The notes beneath the pieces are model-generated. The model worked only from the letters and a program-made list of their open reading frames with translations. It searched no databases and was not told the origin of the DNA. This document shows positions 50,808 through 63,933 of a stretch of DNA of 64,000 bases, piece after piece. The stretch comes from Trochalopteron elliotii. Taxonomy: Eukaryota; Chordata; Aves; Passeriformes; Leiothrichidae. The stretch lies in assembly GCA_024734555.1 (NCBI GenBank), contig JANPWX010000451.1:218221-282220 (forward strand). The letters run 5' to 3'. Numbering within the stretch: the first letter of the stretch is position 1; the number at the start of each line of letters is the position of its first letter. The position numbers and the translations under genes are program-made.

Positions 50808-53800
50808 CTGTGGGTGAAAAAATAAAAGTTGAAGTGAAACAGTTTCCTAGACACATTAAAGGGTTTAGAAAAGGCAGCCATGCTTGTAACAAGTATGTCA
50901 AATTCTCAACCCTGAGGCTGCTTGTGTTTTTCAAGGTAGAATTTAATATTTCAATTTGAATTGAAGGGATTACATACCTGGATGTATTTTGTGTAGGTGA
51001 TAACTACTATGTTTACATAACTAATTGCTAACTAATTGCCTATTTAAGCAGCAAATCTTGTTTCATAGCATATCAGATCCTAGAGCCAGGTGATAAGTAC
51101 TTCCAGTCCCTGGGAGACTGTGGAGTACAAGTTTTGATCTCCATAGATCTGCACATTAATCCTCTGTTCAACAACTCCTGTAGAATATGGGAATAGTTTA
51201 CTCTAAGGGAAGTCCATTTCACCCCATCACATTAGAAATACGGGATACTGTTTCAGTACATCAAGATTTTCTTTTACTAACTAATAATCTAAAGAAAAAT
51301 CTACATCAAACATAGTTGTCCAACAAGGCAATGTAATTATCCTTCTCCTGAAGTCATAATGAGTTACTGGCAAATATTCTGGAAGGTAAGAGGGAACAGC
51401 CAAGCAGGTGACTGCAGCTAAGCTTTACAGATTTCCTTGCTAGTGGCACTAAAGAGCAGCTATTTCTGTGTACAGGACACAGAATTACCCCCAGCTCTCC
51501 ACCAAGTGCCATATGAGGTAACTGCCTCAGCAGCGCCAAAGAAAGAGTAGACAAGTTATTCATTTATTTGCTTTTGTTTATTTTTTAACTTCCCATAGAT
51601 GCCAGGTACCCAGTGTGTCAAAGAGTTCACATGGACTACCTTTCCCTGCCTCCACAACAGCAGGCAAAGCCAGCAGGAGAAAGGACAGAATGTCTGGATC
51701 AGGTCTGGCAGTGAGGATGAGCCACTGTCGGAGACAGTGGAAAACAAGAGCAGTGATGGTAACAAGATCCCACTGAGAAAGAAGCCAGGAACATGGAGGG
51801 AGGAAGGACAAGAAGGAAACATATTCAAAAGTAAAAACCAGACAGTGTCAGGAAAGTGAATGGAACAACTAGAAAGTAATGAAGCAAAAGAAAGAATTGA
51901 ACTCTGGAGGAGATGGTATACCAAGAACTAAATCAGTGTATGCACACAAGCGTGGTTCCAGCTCTCTCACTACATTTGCTATTTGTAGGATTAGATCCCT
52001 TTTAAAAAAGTAAATGTGTCATTCACTTTCATAATGGTTCAAAACTATTAAGCCAAGGGAACAGCAATTGTACAGAGCTTAACCTTTAAAGTTCATGGAC
52101 AGCACGTGGGCTGGACTTACTAATGTTCTGGAGAGCAGCAGGACAATTTATAGGAACAGAACACTGCTTAGAAAAAAAACACATATTGGTGTTTGGGAAA
52201 TAAAGTGCCACCTTTCTCCAACCCCCTACCAAGCACTTAGTCCTCAGTTTGTCTTTATGGGAAGTTGTACTTTAGCAGACCTGAATATCAGCTCCTGAAC
52301 CTGTGGTCACCTGATCCAGCACTGTGCATGGAAGCTGAATGTAATTCCGATCTAGCAGATGATGCCCTGTTTAAATACTTCAGGTTTGGGAGAAGGGATG
52401 TTTGAAAGTCTACATGAAAGGACACAAATTACATAGAAGTATTTTCTAGGAATTAAAACTGTTAATTATACAGCTTCTGTAAAGAACATCCATGCAGAAA
52501 ACAAAACCATTTCCTACAGAAAACAAGTGTGCAGTTACAAGGAAAAACGCTCACAGTAACAGAGCAGGAGTGAATTTCTAGCATAATAAAGGCAGACTGA
52601 GTATAACATAAATACCCAATTGCTGGGCCTTCAAGGACTACAGTTCAGCCTCCAATTGTAGCCAAGGAAAGCAACATTTCAACAAATGTTACAGAAACAG
52701 AGCAACAGTTGCTTCATTCCCTGGAGGAAAATGCACATTAAACAAATGCAGTGACAGCAACTGGTATCTTAAAAGGTACAGAACAGCAATGCAGACCTTC
52801 AACTGTAACCTTTTCAGCTAACTGTAGCTGAAAAACTCCACTTGTTGTTCTGCTTCCCCATCTGCATCCAAGCAATGCTGCTCATTAGTTACCTGTTTCC
52901 ACACAAGTGATTGCCAGGATCCATGACACAGAAATTCATATGGAAAGTGAAATAATGCATGTTGTTCACTGTACATTCAGCTCCCACATTATCATAAATT
53001 ATGCTCAGAACACATCTGGACTATTTCTAGATTGAGTCTACCAACAGTGCAGTGAAAAGATGGTTTTCACACAAAAAATTACTGTGGTGTTTGGAATGTT
53101 GCCCTAATAATAATGGGAACTATTTGCATTGAAGGAGCATGCTTTTGGCACTTTCCAGGAATTAGAGGCAATGAAGCTCCTGGCTTGAAAGTGCTCTGCT
53201 ACTAAAACCATGTGCAGAAAGCATCAAGTTCATTTATTAATTTTAGAACACATTCACATAGCTTCACAGCTACTGTGAAACCTGTGACAGTCTCAAACAT
53301 ACACCCAGGCAGTTTAAAACCCGAATTCCCCTCCAAACCATTAATAAGTTTAACACTCTGCATTTCTGGGAGATTACAGCTATGTTCACATTTCATTAGT
53401 GCAGACTGAGTTGTGTTTCTTAAAGCAAATCTATTACAAGAAACAGTCTTTTTAAAGACTTACTGCAGCTCTTTCATAATTAGTGTCTTTCTGCATGTGA
53501 AAAAGGCCGAACTGCTCCCCACCCAATTTTTAAATCAATTTGGGCACTGCTCTTTAAAGCGAGGGATTTATTACCAGCAGCTGCTGCAGCAAGGTGAAAC
53601 GTCAGCTCAGTTCTTGCATCATCTTTTGTTGGCTGGAGATCTGCACACAGATCTCACACCCCAACACAGCCTGGAGAACTCACTTCTCTGCTGACATTCA
53701 CAAATGCAACACAGCCCTGAAAATGTATCCACAATTAATGCTCTGTATCTGAGGAGCTCAGGGACTGTCACTGCAAACTCTACTGACAAAGGTCCATGGA

Positions 53801-56800
53801 GGAAATAAAAAATTTTGAAGAGAAATTATGGCATATGCGAAAGTAAATAGGATAAAAGGCACGTCAGCCTCCCAAAATGTGGTTCTCTGAACCTTGGCTT
53901 TGGGGAATTACATGGGGTTTGTTTGATTGTTTATAAATAAATCTATATAAAAAGCTATCTCCCTCCCCTCAAATAGGTGACTTCAGAATGGTGATGATGA
54001 TCAGTATCAGGATTCTGCAATTCTGGCTGAACAGACTCAGCACTGGACTGGCCCCCGACATGATAAGAATTTGTAGGGATGTTCTTCCACAGAATAGCAA
54101 AAAGCAAAAGAAAAAAACCTAGCTCTATTCCTGGTAACCAATGGGTCATTCAGAGATAAACTGTCTAAAAGGTTGTTACAATCAGTCTTTCCTGCAGTAG
54201 GAAGTCATAGTACACATCATAAATCTGTGACTATTTCTGCAGCTGAAATACTGAGACCAACAAACTTTCACTGACAAACATTTAATGTAGTTTTCCACGC
54301 CTTCTGATATATCTCTTATTGCACAAAAGCCCTGAAGATCTCCTCATTGTAACAGTCTTGGCTCCTCTGGCTTATTTTCAAGGTGTGAAAATGCAGTTAT
54401 GGCTAAACACACACACAGGCTCTCAGGAGAAAAACCCTCACAGGAACAGGCACAAACTTAAGATTCCCTCCCTGGGGACCTGGCACCTCCCAGATTTGCT
54501 TGCAAGGCTGAATAAACAAAAACTGTTCAACACCTGACCAATAAAGCATTACTTAAATCTGTAGCATAAAACCTTCTATTGAAGAGTAACACAGAACAAA
54601 GATTAGCACAAAAAGCGAAATATGAATTAACTGTAATTGCCAAAAGGTCACAGTTTAAAGCTTCAAAATGTATTCATGCAGTATTCAGCTAATTAACTCA
54701 TCAAACACTGTTTAACTAAAGCCTCTGACAGTTCCCATACCAGTCACTTTACATAAAATAACAAGGAGTTTAAGACTAGTTTTGACTCTAATTGGCAGCC
54801 TTAATAATGAAATTACAGTCAAATTACAAAAGAAATTCGTTAATTTGATTTTGACAGGAGGCTACCAACAGAATCTATTATCACCATAGCTAAGTCACAT
54901 TATGTGCTCTTGAATCCAGTGTAACTCAGGAACCAAAATCCTGAAGTCACGTTTCTTTCAACAAGCAACAGGATTAGACTTTCTAAGACACCAGCAGACC
55001 AAGGAGTTACCTCCACTTCGTGCCTCTCTAATAAGTGATTTTCACAAAATAACCATCATTTTATAGCCAAGAAAGCAGATTTTTGAAGTTTCATTGCATT
55101 GTTTAAAAAAAAGCAACCACAAAACCTTGTTACTATGTACTTACAAACAGGACAAAGTTTAACTGCTCGGAAAAGCAGTAATGAAAAAAAAAAAGCATAA
55201 AGCCAGAACTAGCCAACAACAATTTTAGGTCCACCTTTCAGTTTTTTATCACAGACATAGTCAACATAAAGAAATCAATTTTCCAGTGCTACAGCTTTTC
55301 CAGCTGTCAAGTGTCAGCAGGGATGCTCCCCTGTGCCACAGCACTGATGTACCACTCACAAGTGTTTGCAGAGCACTGCAATGCTCAGGTGGAGACGAGG
55401 TGAGAGAAATACATCAAATAGCCATAAAAACAGATAATTTCTCTGCTCTGATGTACTGTGCCCATCAATTTGTGGGAGAAGCTATGAATCCTCAAGTCAT
55501 GACCTGACAGTCCCTCCACCTGCCAGACTATTGATTAAAGCAGCTCTTACTCTCATGCCTGGATGTCAAACCTTTTCTTCTTTTAATTAACTCCTAAAAG
55601 GGGGATATTCTGTTACCTAGAACTGAAACACAAGTGTAACAATTCAAAGCCTTTCAAATAACTCAATGCTACCACCTTGCACTTACACATAAACACTAAG
55701 AACAAGGTACTGAATGTTTTAAAAAATTGCCACACTTTCATACCTGTGACCTATTTACTTTCTATAATCTGGTATTCCAGATGGTTAAAGACCTTTCAAC
55801 TCTCATTAAGTGGCAGATGTGGGAACAAAATTGCAGAGTATTTCCTAGCTGCCCATTCCTGCAACTCAGACTGAACCCATTGGACTCACACTTCTAAGAG
55901 TAAGCTTGGTATCCTCTTGTGAATATGTCAGTATTAGTAAGACTTAAAAAATGGTGTCATGTATGGAATTTCCATATTATGTTTCTTATCTGGCAATAAG
56001 AAAACCCACTGTGATTTCCGGAATGTTTTACTGACAAACAGACATTTTCTGGCAAAGTATTGTCACAGTTTTTAACTGTTTTAAGTCCTAAAGAGATACA
56101 GCTTGAATTTTCACACAGAGAAACATATTTGGATGGAAAAATATTAATTGCAGCAACAGACAGAAATGGGTTTTCTTGTTTATGTTCTGGTAAGAGAACA
56201 TAATCTTGTTGGTGAGATACACATATGTTTTGTTTTGTTCTTTTTTCATAGAAATGAAGCTCTTAAAATTTCTACTATGGACTACTTTGCACAAACAAAT
56301 GCAGTCTTGTCACAAGAAAAAAATGCTAGTATTTTGTCATGTAATATAAAAAAATGATACCAGTCTACTACTAAAGGAAAAGAAATCCTCCTTTACAGAC
56401 TCCACCTAACTGAAGTTGATCTGAACTCTCATCCCATCATGGAGATGCCCTAAGAAAAATCCAATTTATTTAGTGAACTTTCTCACAGAAGGTTTTTGAC
56501 ACTGACCTTAACTGAGAGTTGCACAAGGTCACCATCAAGGATGTCTGTTTAGACTAAATCCTCAGTAGTTGTAAAGGATTATAACAAATTATAACCCCTA
56601 TGGCTCCACCTTCCCTCTGCCCCACATCTCTCACAACCAGTAACTGTGTAAGACTGGGATTAAGAACACGATATGAATTTGAAAAATAAAAATAAATTCA
56701 GCAAAGGTGAGAATTAACTCAAGAGTTTCTGAAAACATGGGTTGTACTCTCTCCCTGATTTCCAGGGTGATGGTGTGATGTTACCAGGCAATACTCCCTG

Positions 56801-59800
56801 ATGTACTTGCCTACTTGTTCAAAGATAAACATAGTCCTGAGCATCACAGCAAAACAAAACAACCGAGGCTCTGTAAAAATAGCACTTGAATTAAAACCTC
56901 CATTTAACTTCAAAAATACAAGGAGCCTCTTTGCCCTTTTATACTGCTATTAGCACAGTATTCAGTGAAATCTGAGGCAGAGATTCACTACAACCACTTT
57001 TGGCAATGTATTTCGACTAAGTTGTAGGTGAGTGAGAGGTCATGGAAAGCACTGTTAGGAATGCCATTCATAGGGAACCAAGGAAAACACTCATCTTCCA
57101 TGTGTTTTCACTGTTGTCTGTGGATATATTTAACAATTTAATCCATTAGTGTAACTACAAACAGCCAGACTCAGAGTCAACACCATTATTCCTCCCAACC
57201 CATGGGTTTTCGTAAGCGCAAAACCTCATGCTTGTTCCCAAATAACTCAGAGTAACTTGGGGTGATATCAGATAAACATTGTGCTTTAAAACAATAAAAC
57301 AATGAATCACAAACGCTTAACATTTCAGTACTTAAAATTAAGTCAATACTTGTATCTCCCTTTGCCAAAACACCAGGAATTAATAGAGAAATGCTGCAGA
57401 ACCACAACATAAAGTATTTACTGTAACATTTTAGTGACCAAAGGTCAGGCTCTGGGAAGGAAAATTAATTCAATAATGCTGCTAAACAGTCATCTATACT
57501 TCTGTTCTACTGATGTATAGGGAAACAGAAACCAGAACTGACAAAGCAGCTGATTCTGACAGCGTGTAATTCCAAAATTGTGACTAATATGAAAAAATCT
57601 TTAAATGCCCCTCAAGATCGTTCTGCTGGGCATCAGAAAAGCCAGAACTGTTGTAAAGTAGTGGGAGGGAGATCAAGTGGCAAGAGACACTGGGAACACT
57701 GGCTTTTAAAATGATTTTTTAATTTGGCCCCTGAAATATATATACCAAAGGCTATTCCTATAGCAGCACAAATACGTGTTTTTTTCAAAATAAAGGCTCA
57801 CAAAAGAAACAGGCACTTCCTCTTTGCCCTCCTCATACAAAGAGCTACTGTTCCTTAATCCAAAAGCAATCCAAATGATTTGCTGGAATTAACTTCTAAC
57901 ACTGGCTAATTTGTTTTTATTCTCATTCTTCCTCAGTATTTCACTTCCTTATTAAACAGCTGCCATAGAATAGCACTGTAAACTGGGAAGATGACCAAAA
58001 AATGCTTCCAGAGGACATTATACCAGAGACACTTCCTGCCCAGCTGAGAATTTGGCTGTACAGAGCTGTCTCCCACCTTCACTGACCCTGCAGGCATCAC
58101 CTTCACCAATGAACCAGTAATTACAGAGTGCTCCTCTCAATCCAGCAATTACTCTAACGATCACATTACATAATAATGACTTTGTGAGCTATTCAAAACA
58201 AAGCTTACATTTAAAATTAACCAGCTGCACCTCTCAGTATCACCCTACTTGCCTAACTTCATGTCGCATCTCTATTAGTCTGTGTTATACCAAGAATGAA
58301 ACCCAGAGTATTTTCTTCCAAATGCTTTCAAGGAAGTGTTAATGGAATCAGAATATAGAGAGAGGTTCCACACCAGGGCCACTAATTTTTGAAAACAGTG
58401 ATGCTGAAAACCAGGAGTGCTAAAATACTAATTCCACTTGACACTCTGATGGCATCCAGCCAAGGACTCGATGCCAGAATCCACCACAGAGCTTTATTTG
58501 ATTGCTTAATTGTTTTACAAGGCCGATTCGTTGACAAGCCACACTGTAAAGCTTCCACATGAGAATGCAAGAAATACTCACTTTTGCAAAGCTCAAGACT
58601 ACTTACAAGAGAGGAGACTGACTTTAAATGTGCCGAATTGTGGTGTGAAATCCATCTCATTTGCTTGAAGGCTAAATACCTTCTTTGTCTTTAAATAAAT
58701 AGAGCTCCCTCCATTCAAAGATCAAAGAACTTCACAAGCCTAACGTCCACGGTTCTCCTAATAAGCACATCCCATTATCCTCATTTTACACATTAAAAGC
58801 TAAACCAGAGGTTAAGTTACACACCCACCGTGACGCAGCACATCTGTGGCAGAACTGCTTTCAGTCCTGAGCTTTAATAATGAGGAGAGGTAGGGTTTGA
58901 ACACCACAGTTCTGCAGCATGACTAGTGAGAATGTTCCTGGCACTGGCTGGCCTGTTTTTTTTCTTTTTTTCACAAAATCCCTTCTCTCGCAGTCAAATA
59001 ACACCTCAAAAGCAATCTTGGAGAAGTTTTATTATAAACCTTACCTAGTAAAATCTGGCATGTTTGAGCTTTTGATCCAGTTCAACTAAAAAGACATAAA
59101 TCAAAAGAGCACATGCTGAAGGGGACAGGAATAGCCGGGGGGTAATATAATCTGCTCATCGCAATTTAGCCAAAAGGTCATAGTAATGGCTCTCAGAAGC
59201 TGTTTTAAAAGCAAACTAAGATTGTTTTAGTGAAGGTTATACAAATGATTGGTATATGTTTAGTATTTTTACCTGCCCCTCCCCACAATTTCAAGTTCTC
59301 TGGCCACAGTCCCCACATTTGTTTAGCCTCCTCTTCTCCACCCCATTCCTCTCAAACTCATTAAAGCCAGGAATTGTGGAACTTGTGGCAATTCTTGGAC
59401 ACACTGACAGACATTGTCATCGCACTCATTTATAGTCTTGTCTTAAATTATAAGGATTTAGCAGCAGTTCATAAAGCAGCTTATCTGTCAGTCAGATGAA
59501 GAGATGAGCATAGCATTCTTCACCCGCCTCCCTCAGCACAGAATCACACCGTGACAATCTGCATGTTGCCTAAGGAATAAACACAGAAACCCCACATTCT
59601 TGCCAAATGGCAAGATTTACTTCTGTCAACAGACATAAACATAGAAGTTGTGTCAAACACACAAAGTCACCTCTTGGAAAAGCAGGTGACCTCAGTCTGT
59701 CAGTGTGGTTTGGCGCTACAAAGGGCAAAATTTCCAACCAGCTGCAGACCTCGAGCTGAACTCCCTGTGGTTTCAGAAGACTGCACAAATGAACCAAAGC

Positions 59801-62795
59801 CCCCTTTGCACTTCCAAGTTTGTCTGGCCTCTTCCTTTTGATGAGTTAAGTGTGATCATGCTACCAGCACCAATGCCAAAGGCACAGCACAGCTATTAAC
59901 CTAAAACTGAAGCAATTGGGGAACACCGGCCCCCTGAAACAGAAGTTTTAACCTCATGAATTCGAAATTTGTGCACATCTTCACCTCAAACCTCATACAG
60001 AAAGCACAGGGCATATGTTGGGCCAGTTCACAGCAGCTATCTTGCTTCTGAGCCAGTTATTCCAAATTCAGGCTTCTTTAACACTTTTGGACAGCCCTGA
60101 AGACCAGCAGTCTGGACCTCTGAAAGAGGATTCACACTGATTTTTAAAACCTTATCTAAACAAAACATGTTTTAACTAGTATGATATGTATCTGGTTGCT
60201 GTGCTCCTCTCAAAGAAAACCACTAGACAAGCCTTTCTTTGATCCACATGAATGCTGAACAGATTCTAACATTATGTAATAGAGACCAAATAAGCATATG
60301 CAAACATAATGGATTCATTACTGATTAGGGAAAATGTAAAGTGTTTAATCATTCATAGACCTATTCTTATACGCATCCTAAAGTGTGCTCAGCCAAAAAA
60401 AGCATGTAAATTCAAAGTACAGACCTGTTATACGTGCCTTGAAGAATGACTGAAGCATTCTTGTTATTTTTAAATTATAACATCTAATCCTAACTTTTGT
60501 TCATGAAGCGTTAGACTGGAACATTTTACTTGGGGGAAAATTTCTAAGAATTCTTCTCCTGTGATTTATCTCCTCTTTATCTTCTGTTGCTGATGTATAA
60601 AATCCAGAAATCTAACACACCACTTCCTCCCCTCTGAATAAAAGTTAAAACTGGTATTATGAAGAGAAGGAGGAATACACACTCGAAGAGCTGTTAGAAA
60701 GAGAGATGATACTGAGAGGAAGAAAACCAGAAATAACATCTGAATTACCACAAGACAGCATGGGGTACAATATGTTTCACCATAATGTGTATGACTACAA
60801 TGAATAATATAGCTGCTTCTGCAATGGCTTTCTGTACAGCTTCATATGCCATAAACTTCTGGTGAATGGAAAACTACTGATTAACCTGATTAACTACTGA
60901 TTAACCACTTAAAGAATAGCTGTAGCTTATTAAATGTAATGCTGCATTACAGCTGACAAATAAAAAAACCCCAAGAACTGATCATATATCACTTTCCTCC
61001 TTTCATAAAATGTATGTCAAAAGGTGTTAAATTGTGCTACAGTGTTAGACAAATATGCACAGGCAATTCCAATCTCAGGACTTTTATAGATATAACTCTT
61101 TTATTACAAAAATACTGTATTGCATACACGTGCAGAAGTTGACAGATGCTCATATGCAAATGAATCCAATTACTAAATTGAGGCATGAATTTATATAAAG
61201 TTTAATGTAGAAAGACACCTCAATCCTTCTGAAATGCCTGCTGTGTGCAGTGATTTACCTACATTGAAATGTTTTGACTTCCCTCCTGTGGGTTAAAAAG
61301 AACACAAGCCAGAGCAAACAAGAACATGAGTGGCAAAGGAAACTATTATAAAGCGTAAGTAAATTTGATCAGAAATACAGGATGAAGTAATGGGGAGGGT
61401 GGGAGAATCCTCTGAGAGCTGTCAAAGTGCCATTTGTAATGGGAACGAGAGCAGGGGAAAAAAGTGCTTCTCTGAAGTTTACACTGACAGCTTCTCTTGA
61501 AATGTCACACTGACAAGCCAGACTGTCCCAGCTATAACTACATCCAATCCAAATGCCAACAAGAACTCTCATTCACTCTCAATCTTTCACAAGGAAAGGT
61601 TGGAAACCAGTTCCCTGGCACTTCAGTCAAGGAAGTTATAGAGCAGCTCTGCTTCTGTGTGGCACACGTGCCATCCCACGGATCACCTTACTCCACAAGC
61701 ACACATCAGCAGCTTAGAGGGGCTCAGGATGTAACCCAGTTAACTCAGGGAGCAGGATCACCTATCTTTATTCCGCAGGGCTGGACGTCAATATGCCGAG
61801 GCTACGGATACGGATGATCTGTGCAAGTGTAGTTACGCACCAGATACGCCCATGGATTCCTCATGAATGTATTTATAGACACGTACACAGGCATGCACGG
61901 AAAGGGAGCACTTTTCTGGCACAGAAAACCCTCAGGATACTCTTCACTGGAGCCTGGGAGGGTACATGAGGTTCCCTGGTTTTATTCACGAGCTTAAGCA
62001 TCTGCTCTTGACCATTTCTTGAGACAGAGGCTGCGCAAGGTGGCCCCTTGGTATCACACAGAGGGGCTTTCTGCTGCTCTCACCCCCACGAGTCCCACAG
62101 CCTGGACACTACTAACCTACTAACTAGCTCTTTTCCTATGAGCACTCTGTGAAGTTTTGGGAAAAAGACCACGAGGAGGAGAAGGCTTTATAGGAAAGCA
62201 TTACAAGACTTTTCCAGACAACAAGGAGAGCACCGTGAGTGTATCTGCTGGCTGAAGGGTTCAGAGTTCTGGAAGAGGATGGAAGAGAGAGAAAAGCAAA
62301 CAAGGAGGAAGGAGAGAACCTAAGAAAGGCTGACATTCTCCAGCACTTCGATCTACTTCAGTTTTATTTTAGATCACAGCCCTAAGTTATGAGTTTGAGC
62401 TCTGTTCTGGAAAACATTTGACCTCACTGCGTTCCTATTTCAGAACTTACGCTCAGCTTATCCAAATAAAACTGTACGTAAAGTCATACCCACACTGCGC
62501 TTTCCTTCACATTGTGCAAACAGTTAAAAAAAAATAGACAGCCCTTAGTCACCGGGATTATGCAAGAAGGCACAAGAGGGGGAGCGAAAAGCAAAGCCCT
62601 ACGGTAGCCACACATTCCTGGAATGCCAAGGAAAACCCTGGGTGCGCTTCACCTTGCAGCGATCGCAGGGAACGGGCTCGGGAGCGCGCCGGGCGGGCGG
62701 CAGGCAGGGAATGCGGGGGGACGAGGAGCCCCCGGCCCGGGGAGTGACGGAGGGTCCCCGGGCATCTCCCGCCGGCCCCATGCCCGGGCCGACCC
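50808..62795 (-). other. USP24: USP24 intron 1, about 12 kb
   Basis: The largest intron by far. I find no exon of USP24 or of another gene, no RNA gene and no clear transposon. It includes an open stretch on both strands at 51556-51924 and a short imperfect repeat at 60873-60908. Regulatory elements are likely in a first intron this long, but none can be proven by reading alone. Confidence 0.6.
60873..60908. repeat. Short imperfect repeat of ACTACTGATTAACC
   Basis: Two copies of ACTACTGATTAACC separated by a partial third copy, in USP24 intron 1. Confidence 0.5.
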
Positions 62796-63188
62796 NNNNN
62801 NNNNNNNNNNNNNNNNNNNNNNNNNNNNNNNNNNNNNNNNNNNNNNNNNNNNNNNNNNNNNNNNNNNNNNNNNNNNNNNNNNNNNNNNNNNNNNNNNNNN
62901 NNNNNNNNNNNNNNNNNNNNNNNNNNNNNNNNNNNNNNNNNNNNNNNNNNNNNNNNNNNNNNNNNNNNNNNNNNNNNNNNNNNNNNNNNNNNNNNNNNNN
63001 NNNNNNNNNNNNNNNNNNNNNNNNNNNNNNNNNNNNNNNNNNNNNNNNNNNNNNNNNNNNNNNNNNNNNNNNNNNNNNNNNNNNNNNNNNNNNNNNNNNN
63101 NNNNNNNNNNNNNNNNNNNNNNNNNNNNNNNNNNNNNNNNNNNNNNNNNNNNNNNNNNNNNNNNNNNNNNNNNNNNNNNNNNNNNNNN
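62796..63188. other. Assembly gap (393 N)
   Basis: Undetermined bases flanked on both sides by very GC-rich sequence, which often fails in sequencing. Open frames that run across it are artefacts of translating N. Confidence 0.99.
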
Positions 63189-63229
63189 GGGGGGACGCGG
63201 GGGGGGCATGAATGGACCGGCGTGGGAAA

Positions 63230-63239
63230 GGGGCGTGGC
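63230..63239 (+). promoter_or_regulatory. GC box (SP/KLF-type site)
   Basis: GGGGCGTGGC, a consensus SP/KLF site, 42 bp to the right of the gap and so just upstream of the presumed USP24 start. Confidence 0.5.
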
Positions 63240-63267
63240 CGAGGGGGCGCGCGAGGCGTTGTGAGAG

Positions 63268-63535
63268 GAGCGGGGACCCGGACCGGGATGGGAACGGGAA
63301 CGGGAACGGGGACCGGGATGGGAACAGAGATGGGGACCGGGATGGAGACCGGGATGGGAAAGGGAACGGAGATGATGGGAATGGGGATGGGAACGGAGAT
63401 GGAGACCGGAACGACGATGTGGACCGTGATCGGGACCGGGGATGGGGACTGGGACGAGGATGTGGACCAGAATGTGGACCCGGGATGGGGACCGGGACTG
63501 CGATCGGGATCAGGACGAGGACCGGTGCCGGGACC
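63268..63535 (+). repeat. G-rich hexanucleotide tandem repeat (GGGAAC/GGGATG/GGGACC)
   Basis: Imperfect head-to-tail hexamers starting GGG and followed by AAC, ATG or ACC, decaying towards the right. The repeat translates to Asp/Gly/Asn/Arg or Pro/Ile/Val strings, which explains the long open frames here; they are not genes. Four or more GGG runs with 3-nt loops fit a G-quadruplex motif on the plus strand. Confidence 0.9.
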
Positions 63536-63933
63536 TGGCGGTGCCTCACGGACTGCCGGGGGTGGGCTGCACGGGATGGGATGTCGAGGATGGGCAGCGC
63601 GGGACAGGCTGCCAGGCTCGGCCTCCTGCCGCTGCCGGTGGAGCCGCCTGTAATTCCGGCTCCTATCCGGGGGCAGGTGCCGGTGGCGCGGTGACAGCGG
63701 AGCGCGGCAGGCCAAAGCGCAGCCGGGTGGGAGCCTGAGGGCAGGAGCGGGCGGCGGGGCTGGCGGGGACAGCTGTGCCCTTGGCTGAGGGAATGGAGTC
63801 GGTTCTGTGGCCAAGCCAACTCCTGACAGCTCCTGCCCCCGGAGTGGCGGCTGGGAGTGCAGTGGAAGTGCTGGGAGGATGCTTTCGCTCCCGGGAGCGC
63901 ATCGTGGAGTTACTGGAATTGCATTCTTTAAGC
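63536..63933. other. GC-rich 5' flank of USP24
   Basis: Continuation of the CpG-rich region, grading into ordinary sequence near 63900. I see no exon of a divergent gene with recognisable protein similarity. Confidence 0.5.

Larger units (their letters stand above)
62600..63260 (-). promoter_or_regulatory. USP24: CpG-rich USP24 promoter region and probable hidden exon 1
   Basis: GC content and CpG density rise sharply here against AT-rich intron 1 on the left, as in a CpG-island promoter. A GC/KLF-type box GGGGCGTGGC is at 63230-63239. The 393-N gap lies in the middle. Upstream of exon 2 there is no other candidate for the first exon, and a glycine-rich, GC-rich exon of about 325 nt would fit the gap. 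Position of the start site is inferred. Confidence 0.6.
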
